From Sideroxydans sp. (GTDB lineage Bacteria > Pseudomonadota > Gammaproteobacteria > Burkholderiales > Gallionellaceae): a stretch of DNA of 64,000 bases. This document shows, piece by piece, positions 34,051 to 44,435 of the stretch. The DNA is taken from assembly GCA_024636935.1 (NCBI GenBank), contig JAGXGC010000012.1, positions 1 through 64,000 of the forward strand, given 5' to 3'. The number at the start of each line of letters is the position of its first letter. Position 1 is the first letter of the stretch. The notes beneath the pieces were generated by a model. That model searched no databases, was not told where the DNA came from, and saw only the letters and a list, made by a program, of their open reading frames with translations. The position numbers were made by a program, and so were the translations under genes.

Positions 34051-35250
34051 TCACTCTGCACGCAAAGCTTCGACAGGGTCGAGCTTTGCCGCACGCATAG
34101 CTGGAATGACACCCGCAGCGAGGCCAATGGTAACGGCAGTCAGTTCTGCCAATGCGGCAAACAGCCACGGGGTGTGTACCGGCAGCGCAGGCACCAACAG
34201 ATGCAGACCTTGTGCGATGCCTATTCCCAGCAGCAAACCCAAGCCGCCGCCCAGTGCAGAGAGCATCATAGCTTCGCCCAAGAACAACACCAACACCTGC
34301 TGTTCAAGGGCGCCGAGTGCGCGCAGCAGGCCGATCTCAGCCGTGCGCTCGGTAACCGCCATGGTCATGATAGTGAGGATACCGACCGCGCCGACCAACA
34401 GTGAAATAGCCCCTAAGGCACCGACAGCAAAGGTGAGTATCCCCAACACGGAACTCAGCACTTCCAGTGCTTGCTCTTGCGAAATGATGGTGAAGTCCTC
34501 GCGCCCATGAACTTCGATCAATCGATTCTTGATCAGACGGATCAGGACATCCGCCTCGATATCAGCACGATAGCTGACGTTGACTTCCATCAACCCCGGA
34601 CGATTGAGCAGCTCCATCGCCCGCGCAGCAGGAATGAATACCGCATCATCCATATCCATGCCAAGCACCTGCCCCTTGGATTCCATCACGCCGACCACAC
34701 GATAGCGTTGACCACCGATGCGCAGATACTGGCCGAGTGGATTCGTTTCGCCGAACAATTCTTGTTGAATCTTCGAGCCGATCACCGTCTGTGCACGCGC
34801 CTGCTCGTCGTCTGCATCGGTCCAGAAACTGCCGCTCTGCACCTTCATGGTGAAGGCCTTGCCGAAGTCGCGCCCCTCACCCAGCACCATGGTGCGCCGT
34901 GTCCTACCTTCGAAGCGCACCTCGGCGTTACCCATCAATCCCGGAATGACATATTCCACGTATGGCAGACGGCGCAGCGCATCGGCATCTTGCAGTGTGA
35001 GCGGTCTGGCCGAACCAAAGATGCCGACATTGCCACCCTGCGTCTGGGTCTTACCGGGTTGCACGCTGATGATATTGGTGCCGAACTGCGAGAACTCTTT
35101 TAGCACGAACTGATGCAAGCCTTCACCGATGGAGGTGAGCAGGATCACGGCCGCGATACCGATGGCGATGCCCAGCCCGGTCAGGAAGCTACGCATCCTG
35201 TAGGTGAGGAAGCTGGAGGAAGTAAGCGTGATCAGATCGCGTAGATACAT
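34051..35250 (-). CDS. MacB-type ABC transporter permease (FtsX domain), paralogue 2
   Basis: MacB_PCD domain, four TMs, RTAEIGLLRALGA; no fused ATPase. Confidence 0.9.
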   Translation of the reverse strand: MYLRDLITLTSSSFLTYRMRSFLTGLGIAIGIAAVILLTSIGEGLHQFVLKEFSQFGTNIISVQPGKTQTQGGNVGIFGSARPLTLQDADALRRLPYVEYVIPGLMGNAEVRFEGRTRRTMVLGEGRDFGKAFTMKVQSGSFWTDADDEQARAQTVIGSKIQQELFGETNPLGQYLRIGGQRYRVVGVMESKGQVLGMDMDDAVFIPAARAMELLNRPGLMEVNVSYRADIEADVLIRLIKNRLIEVHGREDFTIISQEQALEVLSSVLGILTFAVGALGAISLLVGAVGILTIMTMAVTERTAEIGLLRALGALEQQVLVLFLGEAMMLSALGGGLGLLLGIGIAQGLHLLVPALPVHTPWLFAALAELTAVTIGLAAGVIPAMRAAKLDPVEALRAE

Positions 35251-35252
35251 GA

Positions 35253-36461
35253 CTATTTCCCGGCGAGTGCGGCGACCGGGTCCAACCTTGCTGCACGCCG
35301 CGCAGGCCACACGCTAAAAAGTATGCCGGTGCCCAATGCGGTGACGGTGGCTGCGATCACCGCCCACCAGGGCGGCGACACGGGCAAGCTGGGATATATC
35401 TGTCCGATGATGAAACTCCCGGCATAACCCAATGCCAATCCGGCGACACTGCCCATGCCTGACAGCAGTGCAGCCTCAGCGAAGAAAAGTTGCCTGATCT
35501 GCTTGGCCGGAGCGCCCAATGCTTTCAGCAAGCCGATCTCTTTGACGCGTTGCGCTACGGCGATGAGCATCACATTCATGATCAGCACACCGGCCACCGC
35601 CAGACTGATGGCGGCGATACCCCCTACAGCCATAGTCAGCGCACTGAGGATTCGATCGAATGTCTGCAACACTGCATCTTGCGTGATGACGGTCACGTCG
35701 CGCTCACCGTTATGCCGTTCGACCAAGATGGATTCTGCGTCTTTGGTAACCTGCTCGATGGCATCGCGATGCTTGGCTTCAATCAAAATTCGGTACAGGC
35801 CTGAGGTGTTGAATAGCTGGTGTGAAGAGGCGACTGGAATGATGACCAGATCATCGGTACGCAAGCCCATGGACTCACCCTGCGAAGCCATCACGCCGAT
35901 GACCCGAAAGCGGCGGTCACCCAAACGCACCCACTGTCCCACGGCTTGCTCATTCCCGAACAGTTCTCGTTTCATCTGGTTGCCCAACACGCAGATCGAA
36001 GCCGTATCGTGAATATCACCTTGAGGCAGAAAACTCCCGACCGCCATGCTCATATGACGCACCCCCAGCAATTCTGAAGTCGAGCCCAGCACCACCACCT
36101 CACGATTCAATGCGCCGCGTGACAGTGAAGCGGAGCCAATAGTGAGTGGTGCAAAGCGCTTGATGGCACGACTGCGCTGCAATGCCTGTGCGTCGTCCAG
36201 CGTGATCTCGCGCGGTGTCTGACCCGACATCAGACCGGGGCCGACACCGGAGGTCTCGGTACGCCCCGGTAGCACGATGACCAAGTTCGTCCCCAGCGAT
36301 GCGAATTGATTCACCACATAGCGCCTGGCGCCCTCGCCCAATGCCGTCAGCACCACAACGGCAGCCACGCCGATAGACATCGCCAACATCATCAGCAAAG
36401 TCCGCGTCGGGCTGCCGCGCAAGCTGCCTGTGGCGAATTTCAGGGTGTCGGCCGGTCTCAC
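35253..36461 (-). CDS. MacB-type ABC transporter permease (FtsX domain), paralogue 1
   Basis: SIGVAAVVVLTALGEGARRYV; VKEIGLLKALGAP. Confidence 0.9.
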   Translation of the reverse strand: MRPADTLKFATGSLRGSPTRTLLMMLAMSIGVAAVVVLTALGEGARRYVVNQFASLGTNLVIVLPGRTETSGVGPGLMSGQTPREITLDDAQALQRSRAIKRFAPLTIGSASLSRGALNREVVVLGSTSELLGVRHMSMAVGSFLPQGDIHDTASICVLGNQMKRELFGNEQAVGQWVRLGDRRFRVIGVMASQGESMGLRTDDLVIIPVASSHQLFNTSGLYRILIEAKHRDAIEQVTKDAESILVERHNGERDVTVITQDAVLQTFDRILSALTMAVGGIAAISLAVAGVLIMNVMLIAVAQRVKEIGLLKALGAPAKQIRQLFFAEAALLSGMGSVAGLALGYAGSFIIGQIYPSLPVSPPWWAVIAATVTALGTGILFSVWPARRAARLDPVAALAGK

Positions 36462-37138
36462 TTTGTCTGTTGCTCGTCGGAAAGGATGCGACCGTCCAAC
36501 ATGTGGATCTGCCTACTGGCACGGGCGCCGATCTCAGCATCGTGTGTCACTACCACCAGCGTGATGTCCTGCTCCAACAAGCCTTCCAGCAACTTAAGAA
36601 CTTCCCATCCGGTGGCTTGATCGAGGTTTCCGGTCGGTTCATCTGCCAACAAAACAGTCGGCTTCATCACTGTGGCACGGGCGATAGCCACGCGCTGACG
36701 CTGACCACCGGAAAGTTGATCTGGGCGGTGATCGGCGCGCTCAGACAAGCCATAGTTCCGCATCAACTCCTGCACACGCGACCTTCTTTCATCGACGGGA
36801 ATGCCCGCCAAGATCATTGGCAGTTCGACGTTTTGAGCGGCGGTCAGGCGCGGCACCAGATGGAAAGACTGGAATACGAAACCGATCTTCTCTCGTCGCA
36901 CACGCGCCAGCTGTTCGTCATTCAGGTCGGTGACATTGCCGCCATCCAACAGATAAGTGCCAGAACTCGGCCGATCTAGCAGGCCGAGCATATTGAGCAT
37001 GGTGGATTTTCCGGAGCCGGAGGGCCCCATGATGGAAATGTATTCGCCTGCACCAAAACTGAGATCGATGTCGCGTAAAGCCGCGACCTTCTGATCACCG
37101 ACCGTGAAAGTGCGACAGACTTTTTGCAGCTCGATCAT
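36458..37138 (-). CDS. ABC transporter ATP-binding protein (LolD/MacB-type)
   Basis: MGPSGSGKSTMLNMLG, LSGGQRQRVAIARA, LLADEPTGNLD. Confidence 0.94.
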   Translation of the reverse strand: MIELQKVCRTFTVGDQKVAALRDIDLSFGAGEYISIMGPSGSGKSTMLNMLGLLDRPSSGTYLLDGGNVTDLNDEQLARVRREKIGFVFQSFHLVPRLTAAQNVELPMILAGIPVDERRSRVQELMRNYGLSERADHRPDQLSGGQRQRVAIARATVMKPTVLLADEPTGNLDQATGWEVLKLLEGLLEQDITLVVVTHDAEIGARASRQIHMLDGRILSDEQQTK

Positions 37139-38319
37139 TTGGCTGCTGGCTGAGCAGTTTCCGGTTGGACGACCGCGCCAGCTTCCACGCCTTCACGATC
37201 CAGCGATGACACGACTAGGTCTCCCTCAGCCAAGCCGGAAAGGACTTCCTCCCTCTCCCAATTACTCAGACCGGTAGTGATGACGCGCTCTTCCAGCACA
37301 CCTTTATCTCCATAGCGCAGGACACGATTGCCCTCCAGCAAGGTCGAGGTTGGGATGCGCAACACATTCTGTCGCGTCTCATAGACGATCTCGACATCTG
37401 CGCTATAGCCGACCAAGAGATTGTCGCTTGCAGCAGGCTTATCGAATTCGACCTCTACCTCTACAGTACGCGCCTGCTTCTCCAGATCGAGCACATAAGG
37501 CGCAATGCGACGCACCTTGCCGTTGAAACTCTGCCCCTTGATCGCATCCAGGGTGATGCGGCTGAGCTGTCCGACCTTCAGCTTGGAAGCATCCACTTCG
37601 TCGATAGGCGCGCTGACATACATGCAACTATCGTCGATCAGATCGATGGCTGGGATGGTCAGGATTCCGGGCGGTGATGGCGTAGCGTATTCGCCCAACT
37701 CTCCGCTGATGTCTGCCACGATGCCATCGAACGGTGCGCGCAACACCATGCGCTCCAATGTGGCCTTGGCGACGCGAACACGCGAGCGACTCTGCTCGAC
37801 ATCGCCATTCGCCGAAGTACATGCAGACTGTTTCGCAGATGCTTCCGTCATCGCACGGTCAAGCTGCTGCACCGAGATGAAACCTTTAGCACGCAACTCC
37901 TGCGAACGCACCGCATCACGTTGTGCCGCATCGGCCAGCGTGCAAACTTCCTGCACACGCGATAGCGCGACCTTGAGTTGTTCCTGCGCCAGACTCTCTT
38001 GAGCGTGCAAATCGTTATCCCATAGCTCGAGTAAAATCTGCCCTTGTTTTACACGCTCGCCTTTCTTCACCAACAACTTGGCGATCTGTCCGCCCGCCGA
38101 GGGCGACATCTTGGCGCGGCGGCAGGCATTCACTGTCCCTGCACGCGTATTGCTGACCGAAGCCTCCACGATACCGCGCTCTACTTTCTGCAAGACGACG
38201 GGGATCGGTTTGGTTTTCGGAAACAGTATTGCTGCCACTGCAATAACAACAACTGCAATGACCGCGATAACGATTTTTTTGCGGCGGGAAGAATGCGAAC
38301 CGGAAGTCGGCAAGGTCAT
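37135..38319 (-). CDS. Periplasmic adaptor subunit (MacA/HlyD family)
   Basis: N-terminal TM, barrel-sandwich hybrid motif, coiled coil, LRAPFDGIVADI. Confidence 0.9.
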   Translation of the reverse strand: MTLPTSGSHSSRRKKIVIAVIAVVVIAVAAILFPKTKPIPVVLQKVERGIVEASVSNTRAGTVNACRRAKMSPSAGGQIAKLLVKKGERVKQGQILLELWDNDLHAQESLAQEQLKVALSRVQEVCTLADAAQRDAVRSQELRAKGFISVQQLDRAMTEASAKQSACTSANGDVEQSRSRVRVAKATLERMVLRAPFDGIVADISGELGEYATPSPPGILTIPAIDLIDDSCMYVSAPIDEVDASKLKVGQLSRITLDAIKGQSFNGKVRRIAPYVLDLEKQARTVEVEVEFDKPAASDNLLVGYSADVEIVYETRQNVLRIPTSTLLEGNRVLRYGDKGVLEERVITTGLSNWEREEVLSGLAEGDLVVSSLDREGVEAGAVVQPETAQPAAK

Positions 38320-38359
38320 TTATTACTCCTGACTGTTCGCTGCGGAATGGCGAAATAGA

Positions 38360-38435
38360 TGGTGCCGATGAGGGGAATCGAACCTCTGACCTACGCGTTA
38401 CGAGTGCGTTGCTCTACCAACTGAGCTACATCGGC
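38360..38435 (-). tRNA. tRNA-Thr (CGT)
   Basis: GCCGATGTAGCTCAGTTGGTAGAGCAACGCACTCGTAACGCGTAGGTCAGAGGTTCGATTCCCCTCATCGGCACCA. Confidence 0.95.
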
Positions 38436-38480
38436 GTTTCGAGTCTGAGTATAAGCGGATAGCGCGCCACCGGGCAACGA

Positions 38481-39506
38481 CTAACGCCAGCGATACGGTG
38501 AAATATCAAGTGTTTGCGGTTTATCGAAAATCTTATTGAGCAACACTTCAGCACTGGCTGGTGCCATGGTGACACCGTAGCGGAAATGACCGCCGTTGAT
38601 ATACAGATTCTCCAAAGCAGGATGGCGATCTATGGTCGGGATGTTGCCGCTTGAACCTGGACGCAGACCAGCCCAGTGACGCACGACAGGCATACCCTGC
38701 AAAGCGGGCAACAACACAATAGCGCGCAGCAACATAGAATCACGCGCCTCTTCCGTCGTGGACTTGTTGAAGCCGACATCCTCCAACGTACTGCCGATCA
38801 GCAGATGGCCGTCCTTGCGTGGAATGAAGTACAGATCACCCTGCAACAGAATATGCGGTAGCGGAGGCGTATCGAACTTGAACAGCAGCATCTGCCCGCG
38901 GATAGGTTTGATATCCAACTGCTGCGCATGCTCACCCAACAATGCCCTGCTCCAGGCCCCCGCCGTCAACACGTAGTCATCCGCTTTGAAATCACCCTGA
39001 CTGGTACGCACATGCCGCACCCTGTCACCCTGCGCTTCGATATCCAATACCTCGCACTGCTCCACGATACGTCCACCGAGCTGGATCACCCGTTCACGCA
39101 TGGCACGCAACAAACGCGGATTGCGGACTTGGGCGATCTCAGGCAAAAAGATGGAATCATTGGCAAGCTCGTAACGCATCCCGTGCGCCTCACACCAATC
39201 TACTGCCACCTTCGAATCGAATGGTTGTAATACACGCATACCGCACCGCAAGTACTCGGTATCCACCCCAGTCTCGGCAGTCAGGTCTGAGGTAAAGCGC
39301 TCGAAACGCGCCATACCCAGCAATGCCAAGCGCGTGACCTCCTCGGAATAATCCCAAGGACACAATGGCGACATGATGCCGCCCCCCGCCCACGAGGCTT
39401 CCTGCCCTAGTTCACCGCGCTCCAGCACGGTCACGGCAAGATCGCTCTTCAGAAAATGAATCGCGGACGCCAAACCGACAGCGCCCGCTCCAATGATGAT
39501 TTTCAA
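38481..39506 (-). CDS. thiO: Glycine oxidase ThiO / FAD-dependent oxidoreductase
   Basis: IIGAGAVGLASAIHFLKSD; WAGLRPGSSGNIPTIDRHP; NGGHFRYGVTMAPASA. Confidence 0.88.
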   Translation of the reverse strand: MKIIIGAGAVGLASAIHFLKSDLAVTVLERGELGQEASWAGGGIMSPLCPWDYSEEVTRLALLGMARFERFTSDLTAETGVDTEYLRCGMRVLQPFDSKVAVDWCEAHGMRYELANDSIFLPEIAQVRNPRLLRAMRERVIQLGGRIVEQCEVLDIEAQGDRVRHVRTSQGDFKADDYVLTAGAWSRALLGEHAQQLDIKPIRGQMLLFKFDTPPLPHILLQGDLYFIPRKDGHLLIGSTLEDVGFNKSTTEEARDSMLLRAIVLLPALQGMPVVRHWAGLRPGSSGNIPTIDRHPALENLYINGGHFRYGVTMAPASAEVLLNKIFDKPQTLDISPYRWR

Positions 39507-39518
39507 ACGCTTAACTAC

Positions 39519-39935
39519 CTACCATGTCGTGCCATTCCAAAGGCGTGCACCATTCGAACTGATCGAGATATCTCCATCCCCCTCCTGGGCCCCTCCCGCC
39601 ACCGGGGTCGCGGATAAAGTGAAAGACTGCCCGTCCGATACCAGTTGGATCGTGTATTTATCATCCGTAGTCTGGTTATGAGTCAAACCCAACCCCCCAG
39701 TTGAGTTTCCGTCATATCCCGTCGTTAAGTTGGCGGTATAAGCATTTGAATTAAGGTATATCTTTTCCTGCACGGAGGCCAGATTCAATAACTCCGTCTT
39801 GGCTGCTTCTCGTGAACTTTTTACCAAATAAGTCTGGTAACTGGGCACGGCAATCCCAGCCAGAATCCCCACAATCACAACCGCGATCATCACCTCGATC
39901 AAACTGAATCCGCGCTGAATCTTTTTCATTGTCAT
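39519..39935 (-). CDS. pilE: Type IV minor pilin PilE-like
   Basis: Prepilin motif QRGFSLIEVMIAVVIVGILAGIAVPSYQTY. Confidence 0.9.
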   Translation of the reverse strand: MTMKKIQRGFSLIEVMIAVVIVGILAGIAVPSYQTYLVKSSREAAKTELLNLASVQEKIYLNSNAYTANLTTGYDGNSTGGLGLTHNQTTDDKYTIQLVSDGQSFTLSATPVAGGAQEGDGDISISSNGARLWNGTTW

Positions 39936-39941
39936 TTTCCT

Positions 39942-42900
39942 TTAGTCTCGCACTATTTCATGCCACGACACGCGACCGGTACGTGCCCGGTCGCCACGCT
40001 GGTTACCACCGGCACAACCAGCCCCCACACAACTGCCAGTTGGTGCCACAACCTCGGTTGTCGTGTTACCCAATGCATCGGTCGTTACTATAGTTGTAGT
40101 GCCGTCTGAATTGTGCGTACGCACAATAGTAGCGGTAGATGAATTGGCATACGTAATAACAGTCGTGATAATTTCGTTGCCCCCGACATCATAGGATATC
40201 GTGGTCGCAGTACTGGTCACATCACCACCACCACCAGATAAGTCACCAATCTTGGGATCGGAAGATCCCGCTGCCGGATTGACAGATGAAGAAGTCCCAT
40301 TATCCTGAGCAGGCGCCTTAGTCCAGCCAGTACTGTCATAACAAAGGTTGTTAGGATGGTGCCAATAGATCGACCATTCAACCAACAGGTAATCATCGTA
40401 ATACGCTTTCTTCAACCGCCAGCCATATTCCAGACGACCATTGGGATCATTCAGCTCGATTGCCTCATTAGGGGTCGAAGCTTTGATCACCTGCAAGGTC
40501 AAAGCACCGTTATGCCGCACACCTGCATAACTATTGCCTGAAGTGCCACTAACCCCGGGCCCATCATTGCCATTGGTGGGCGGCGTCACCGGCTGGTACA
40601 GGTTGCTATCGCCCGTACCATCACTCTGCCACACACAAGCATACTTGTTCGGTATCAAACCAGCGCGCACATCGCCGTTACCCCACCAGTTCTTGGCGGT
40701 CAAGGCATCCTTGGGCATATTGACAGCCAAGCTGCCAACCGTATTGCGGGTATAAGTAGGAAGCGTAGCCAAGTCAAGGCTGGCAGTATTTGCCAAATAA
40801 TCCTTGACTGAGATGTAGCCTGCATCCACGTTGTACAGGTAAGTTGAATCACCGATATGCAATTTCACCGCCGGACTCAGGTACTGATTGTGCAGCAGCA
40901 CTTTGAACGACGTCGCAGTGCTAGTGATGGCTTTGCTGATATTGAATCCGGTATCACTAGGTGCCAGTGTGTTCACACCCGTCACATTGAACACATCATC
41001 CCACTGGTGAACGTGCTTTACCTTGGAGCAGCTCTTGTAACCTGTGATCGTAGGGGCTGTACCGCCGCTAAAAGTCCCGCCCACCAAATGAGGGGCCAGG
41101 TTCTCCCATCCCGTAGCCGCGACCGGCGTGACGCCGCCCGCTGTAGCTGTCTTGCTGATGGTGATATCGCCAAAATCGCTCAAACTCCCCACCGCGACAG
41201 AGGCACCATTTCCGTAAGTCGTAGTATCCACCAGACATACTGTATTACTGGATTGCGCGGCGCAGGTGGGGGTCACAGAGTTCCCGCCGACATATGCTTG
41301 GATACTGCCGCCTGTACCAATATCGCTCACCACCGTGCTCACCACTTCTGCGGGAGTCTTGCTTCTACCCGGAGTGATGGCATCTTGATCTGCCGAGACG
41401 CCGCCAACCTTGATCGATTTGCTAGAAAGATCGTCATCGATCATTGGCGTGCCGCTGTTGCGTGTCTTGGTGCCGCTGAAGGTGATCAGGCCCGTGGGAC
41501 GGACACCTGCCGTGCCGGGCAAGCCGGCTTGTGAGGTGCCGTTAACGAATGTGAACGTCTTGCCGTTCCAGCTCGTTCCGGCCGGAGCGGTCACCGTCAC
41601 CGTACTGCTGGATACGGTAGCGGTAAAACCGTTGGTCACATTATTCTTGATGGTGGTGGCATTGGTCGTGGTGGCAGTGCCATTTGGAAGGTCATAAATG
41701 GTCAGCGCTGGCACGATCTCCGTACCATCCACCAAAATGCCGCCCAGTGTCGCGGGCAAGCTGCTTCCCGTGCTTCCTACAGAGATAGTGGCTGTAGCGC
41801 CAGTGCCGCCCGAAGTCGTATACCCGCAAGGCGGATTACCATAAAAGATATCCACGTCGAAGTGACCGCCTGTCACACCATAGTCAACGGGAATCTGCGG
41901 AAATACCACATCCGGGTTCTGATTGAAGAGCGTGAAATTCAGGGTGGCCAATTGCACCAACACAGGCTGCGACATCACACCATGATCCTGAAACTTGCCG
42001 ACGATGATGCCATCCGTTGTCAGGATCGGGTCATCGACGTTCGTCCCCATAGGCAGCGCATCTGTTGCGGTGTAGGTGATGCGATCCGCATCTGTCAACA
42101 ATAGATCGCCATTCATATCGAAGATCGGGCGGTTCTCGCTGCCCGATCCTCCGGACAGGTAATCCAGCTCCATCAACCAGTTCTCACCATAGACCGTCGT
42201 TGTGGTGCCAGTGGGAATATAGGATTTTGTGGGATCGTAACTGGTAAAGAAGAAAGTACCGTTCTCAATGAACATACCCTGCCCGACAACGCGTTCTCCA
42301 GCAGGCAATGCCACTTTCCAACCTTTATAACCAGTCATTGAGTTATTGCTTGCACGCCTCACGCGCACCGAACTCCCAGTCTGCGTATAACTACGTTCTT
42401 CGAGAATCTGTGACTGCACAGCGGTGTTGGCTACCGGTGCACCATCCCACACGCCATAGACGTAATAAACCGAGCTATCCGCCATGTCGGTATCCGTGAA
42501 CAACCCTCCAGTCCCGAATGTCACCATGTAACCACCATCCGGATGACGGGCAGTCGCCGGATTGCCTACTATGGGTTGAGCGGGGGAAGTGACCAGCAAA
42601 GCACTTGCCGTCCAGCTCGCCGCCGTAGTGCTAGTAAGGTCGAACTTCCATAGCGTACCGTTCAGGTCGCCCGCATAGACACGATCCGCCTTACCGTCAA
42701 AATTCACGTCGATCGCCTTGGGTGCTGAAAGACCGTTCGGGCTGGCAGCTGTTCCGCTGGTGCCGGCCTGGATGGCACGTATCAACGTGCCATCCGCAGC
42801 ATTGATCACATACAGATAAGCCTGATAGTCACCTGCATCGTTGTAGCCGTTTCCAACGATGACCGCATCCTGCCCGGTAGGAACTTTCGCGATCAATGGC

Positions 42901-43889
42901 GTGCTATCGGTATAGCCCAAGTTGTTGTAGTCGCTGTCTGCATTGTGATTCCGCTTACCCCCCGCCGCATCGCGCATCACCTCCCACAGCAGCTTGCTTG
43001 CCACGCCCGTTTCGGTTGTTGCCGTCAATCCCGAACTACCATCAATCTTCAGGGCGTAAACACCCTTGCCACCCGCCCCGAGATCACCAGCGATGATGCG
43101 AGTAGCGGCTCCAGAGATTGTGACGGAGCCAACATTGATCTGGCCATCTGCAAAATAGTCATGCGTATAGGGATTATTGGCATATGTCTTCAGCTTGGAT
43201 AACAACACGGAAGGTACATATGCCCAGCGTTCTACACCGCTGTCTGCATTGAATGCATGCAACATCCCGTCATTGGCAGATACAAAGATCGTAGGATTAG
43301 TGGCGTCATCCACGTAATACGGCCGAGAATGAACGATATCCGCCAACACATGTTTGCGATAACGCATCTGTGGAAGATTCAACCCCTCGTTTGTGCGATC
43401 ACCGCGCAGATAATTCACGACTTGCGTCGCAGTCCAGGTTGTAGTCGACAATGTCAGCGAAAGCGCCGTTTGCTGTGCAGCAGATAAACTTGTTGCACGG
43501 AAAGGAACGCCTGTTTTGGTGCTGTCATTCATGGTTGCGATTAAACGATCAGCGTCCCAATCCATTTGATCCAGCTGGTTGGCAGCCCCGCCAGTCCAAC
43601 GTTCGGCAGCGATATCTACCGTACCCGTCGCGCTAACTGGATAAGCGTACAGATTGCCGCTCCAGAACTCGCGTTCGTATTCAGTGCGATATTCCGTCTC
43701 ATTGCCGCTGGTCAAGTTGTAGTTCGACAGATCCACTTGAGCCACGTGCCCCGTCGGCTGAACTGCAGGTGAATAGGTCGCGATAGCGATCGCCATGCGC
43801 ATGATGGCGAACGAGATACCAAGGATGACAAACATACTCAGCCAGGATAGGTCTCGACGAGATTCAAAAGGGATGGATTTAACGCTCAT
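39942..43889 (-). CDS. pilY1: PilY1-like pilus tip protein without an N-terminal vWA domain and with a long C-terminal region
   Basis: Beta-propeller with VFVSANDGMLHAFNADSGVERWAYVPS and Ca2+-site-like DVNFDGKADRVYAGD; placed between pilX and pilE. Confidence 0.88.
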   Translation of the reverse strand: MSVKSIPFESRRDLSWLSMFVILGISFAIMRMAIAIATYSPAVQPTGHVAQVDLSNYNLTSGNETEYRTEYEREFWSGNLYAYPVSATGTVDIAAERWTGGAANQLDQMDWDADRLIATMNDSTKTGVPFRATSLSAAQQTALSLTLSTTTWTATQVVNYLRGDRTNEGLNLPQMRYRKHVLADIVHSRPYYVDDATNPTIFVSANDGMLHAFNADSGVERWAYVPSVLLSKLKTYANNPYTHDYFADGQINVGSVTISGAATRIIAGDLGAGGKGVYALKIDGSSGLTATTETGVASKLLWEVMRDAAGGKRNHNADSDYNNLGYTDSTPLIAKVPTGQDAVIVGNGYNDAGDYQAYLYVINAADGTLIRAIQAGTSGTAASPNGLSAPKAIDVNFDGKADRVYAGDLNGTLWKFDLTSTTAASWTASALLVTSPAQPIVGNPATARHPDGGYMVTFGTGGLFTDTDMADSSVYYVYGVWDGAPVANTAVQSQILEERSYTQTGSSVRVRRASNNSMTGYKGWKVALPAGERVVGQGMFIENGTFFFTSYDPTKSYIPTGTTTTVYGENWLMELDYLSGGSGSENRPIFDMNGDLLLTDADRITYTATDALPMGTNVDDPILTTDGIIVGKFQDHGVMSQPVLVQLATLNFTLFNQNPDVVFPQIPVDYGVTGGHFDVDIFYGNPPCGYTTSGGTGATATISVGSTGSSLPATLGGILVDGTEIVPALTIYDLPNGTATTTNATTIKNNVTNGFTATVSSSTVTVTAPAGTSWNGKTFTFVNGTSQAGLPGTAGVRPTGLITFSGTKTRNSGTPMIDDDLSSKSIKVGGVSADQDAITPGRSKTPAEVVSTVVSDIGTGGSIQAYVGGNSVTPTCAAQSSNTVCLVDTTTYGNGASVAVGSLSDFGDITISKTATAGGVTPVAATGWENLAPHLVGGTFSGGTAPTITGYKSCSKVKHVHQWDDVFNVTGVNTLAPSDTGFNISKAITSTATSFKVLLHNQYLSPAVKLHIGDSTYLYNVDAGYISVKDYLANTASLDLATLPTYTRNTVGSLAVNMPKDALTAKNWWGNGDVRAGLIPNKYACVWQSDGTGDSNLYQPVTPPTNGNDGPGVSGTSGNSYAGVRHNGALTLQVIKASTPNEAIELNDPNGRLEYGWRLKKAYYDDYLLVEWSIYWHHPNNLCYDSTGWTKAPAQDNGTSSSVNPAAGSSDPKIGDLSGGGGDVTSTATTISYDVGGNEIITTVITYANSSTATIVRTHNSDGTTTIVTTDALGNTTTEVVAPTGSCVGAGCAGGNQRGDRARTGRVSWHEIVRD

Positions 43890-43903
43890 GACATTTCTCC
43901 TTG

Positions 43904-44428
43904 TCAGCAACTCAGGACGCTGTAATAGGATTCGACGAATTTCACCGCTCCGCGCGCACTGGTGCCGCGCCCGACGATACGATAGGTATTGGCCATGTTG
44001 CAGGCGGCGCTCGTCCGTCCGCCAATATCAGAACCGGATGTGAGCAATTGATTGTTCTCGGACATCAGGTCTATGAAATAGCGTTGTGCTGAATTTCCCC
44101 CGACGGCGACGGAGTTATCATCAGTCCACGTCATGCTTAGCGAATCGGGTTCAGCTGCCAATGTATAGAGTCCGCCGACAGTAGTAGCCGAGAATGCCGC
44201 ATTACGGAAATTTTCCACACCACCGGTGCTACCACCGATCCATTCCTCACCTGCTGCTATTGCGGCTTCTGCATTATTCAATGCGGAATCCTGGAATTGC
44301 AGGTTTCCCGCCAACTTGAAAGCCGTATCCGAAGTAACCATCGCACCGACCCCGAGCAGCATCAGAATAACCAATATAATCATACTGATGATCAAGGATG
44401 ATCCACGCTGTAGTAAAGAGTCCATCAC
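43904..44428 (-). CDS. pilX: Type IV pilus assembly protein PilX
   Basis: QRGSSLIISMIILVILMLLGVGAM, PilX N-terminal type. Confidence 0.88.
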   Translation of the reverse strand: MMDSLLQRGSSLIISMIILVILMLLGVGAMVTSDTAFKLAGNLQFQDSALNNAEAAIAAGEEWIGGSTGGVENFRNAAFSATTVGGLYTLAAEPDSLSMTWTDDNSVAVGGNSAQRYFIDLMSENNQLLTSGSDIGGRTSAACNMANTYRIVGRGTSARGAVKFVESYYSVLSC

Positions 44429-44435
44429 TCGCTCC

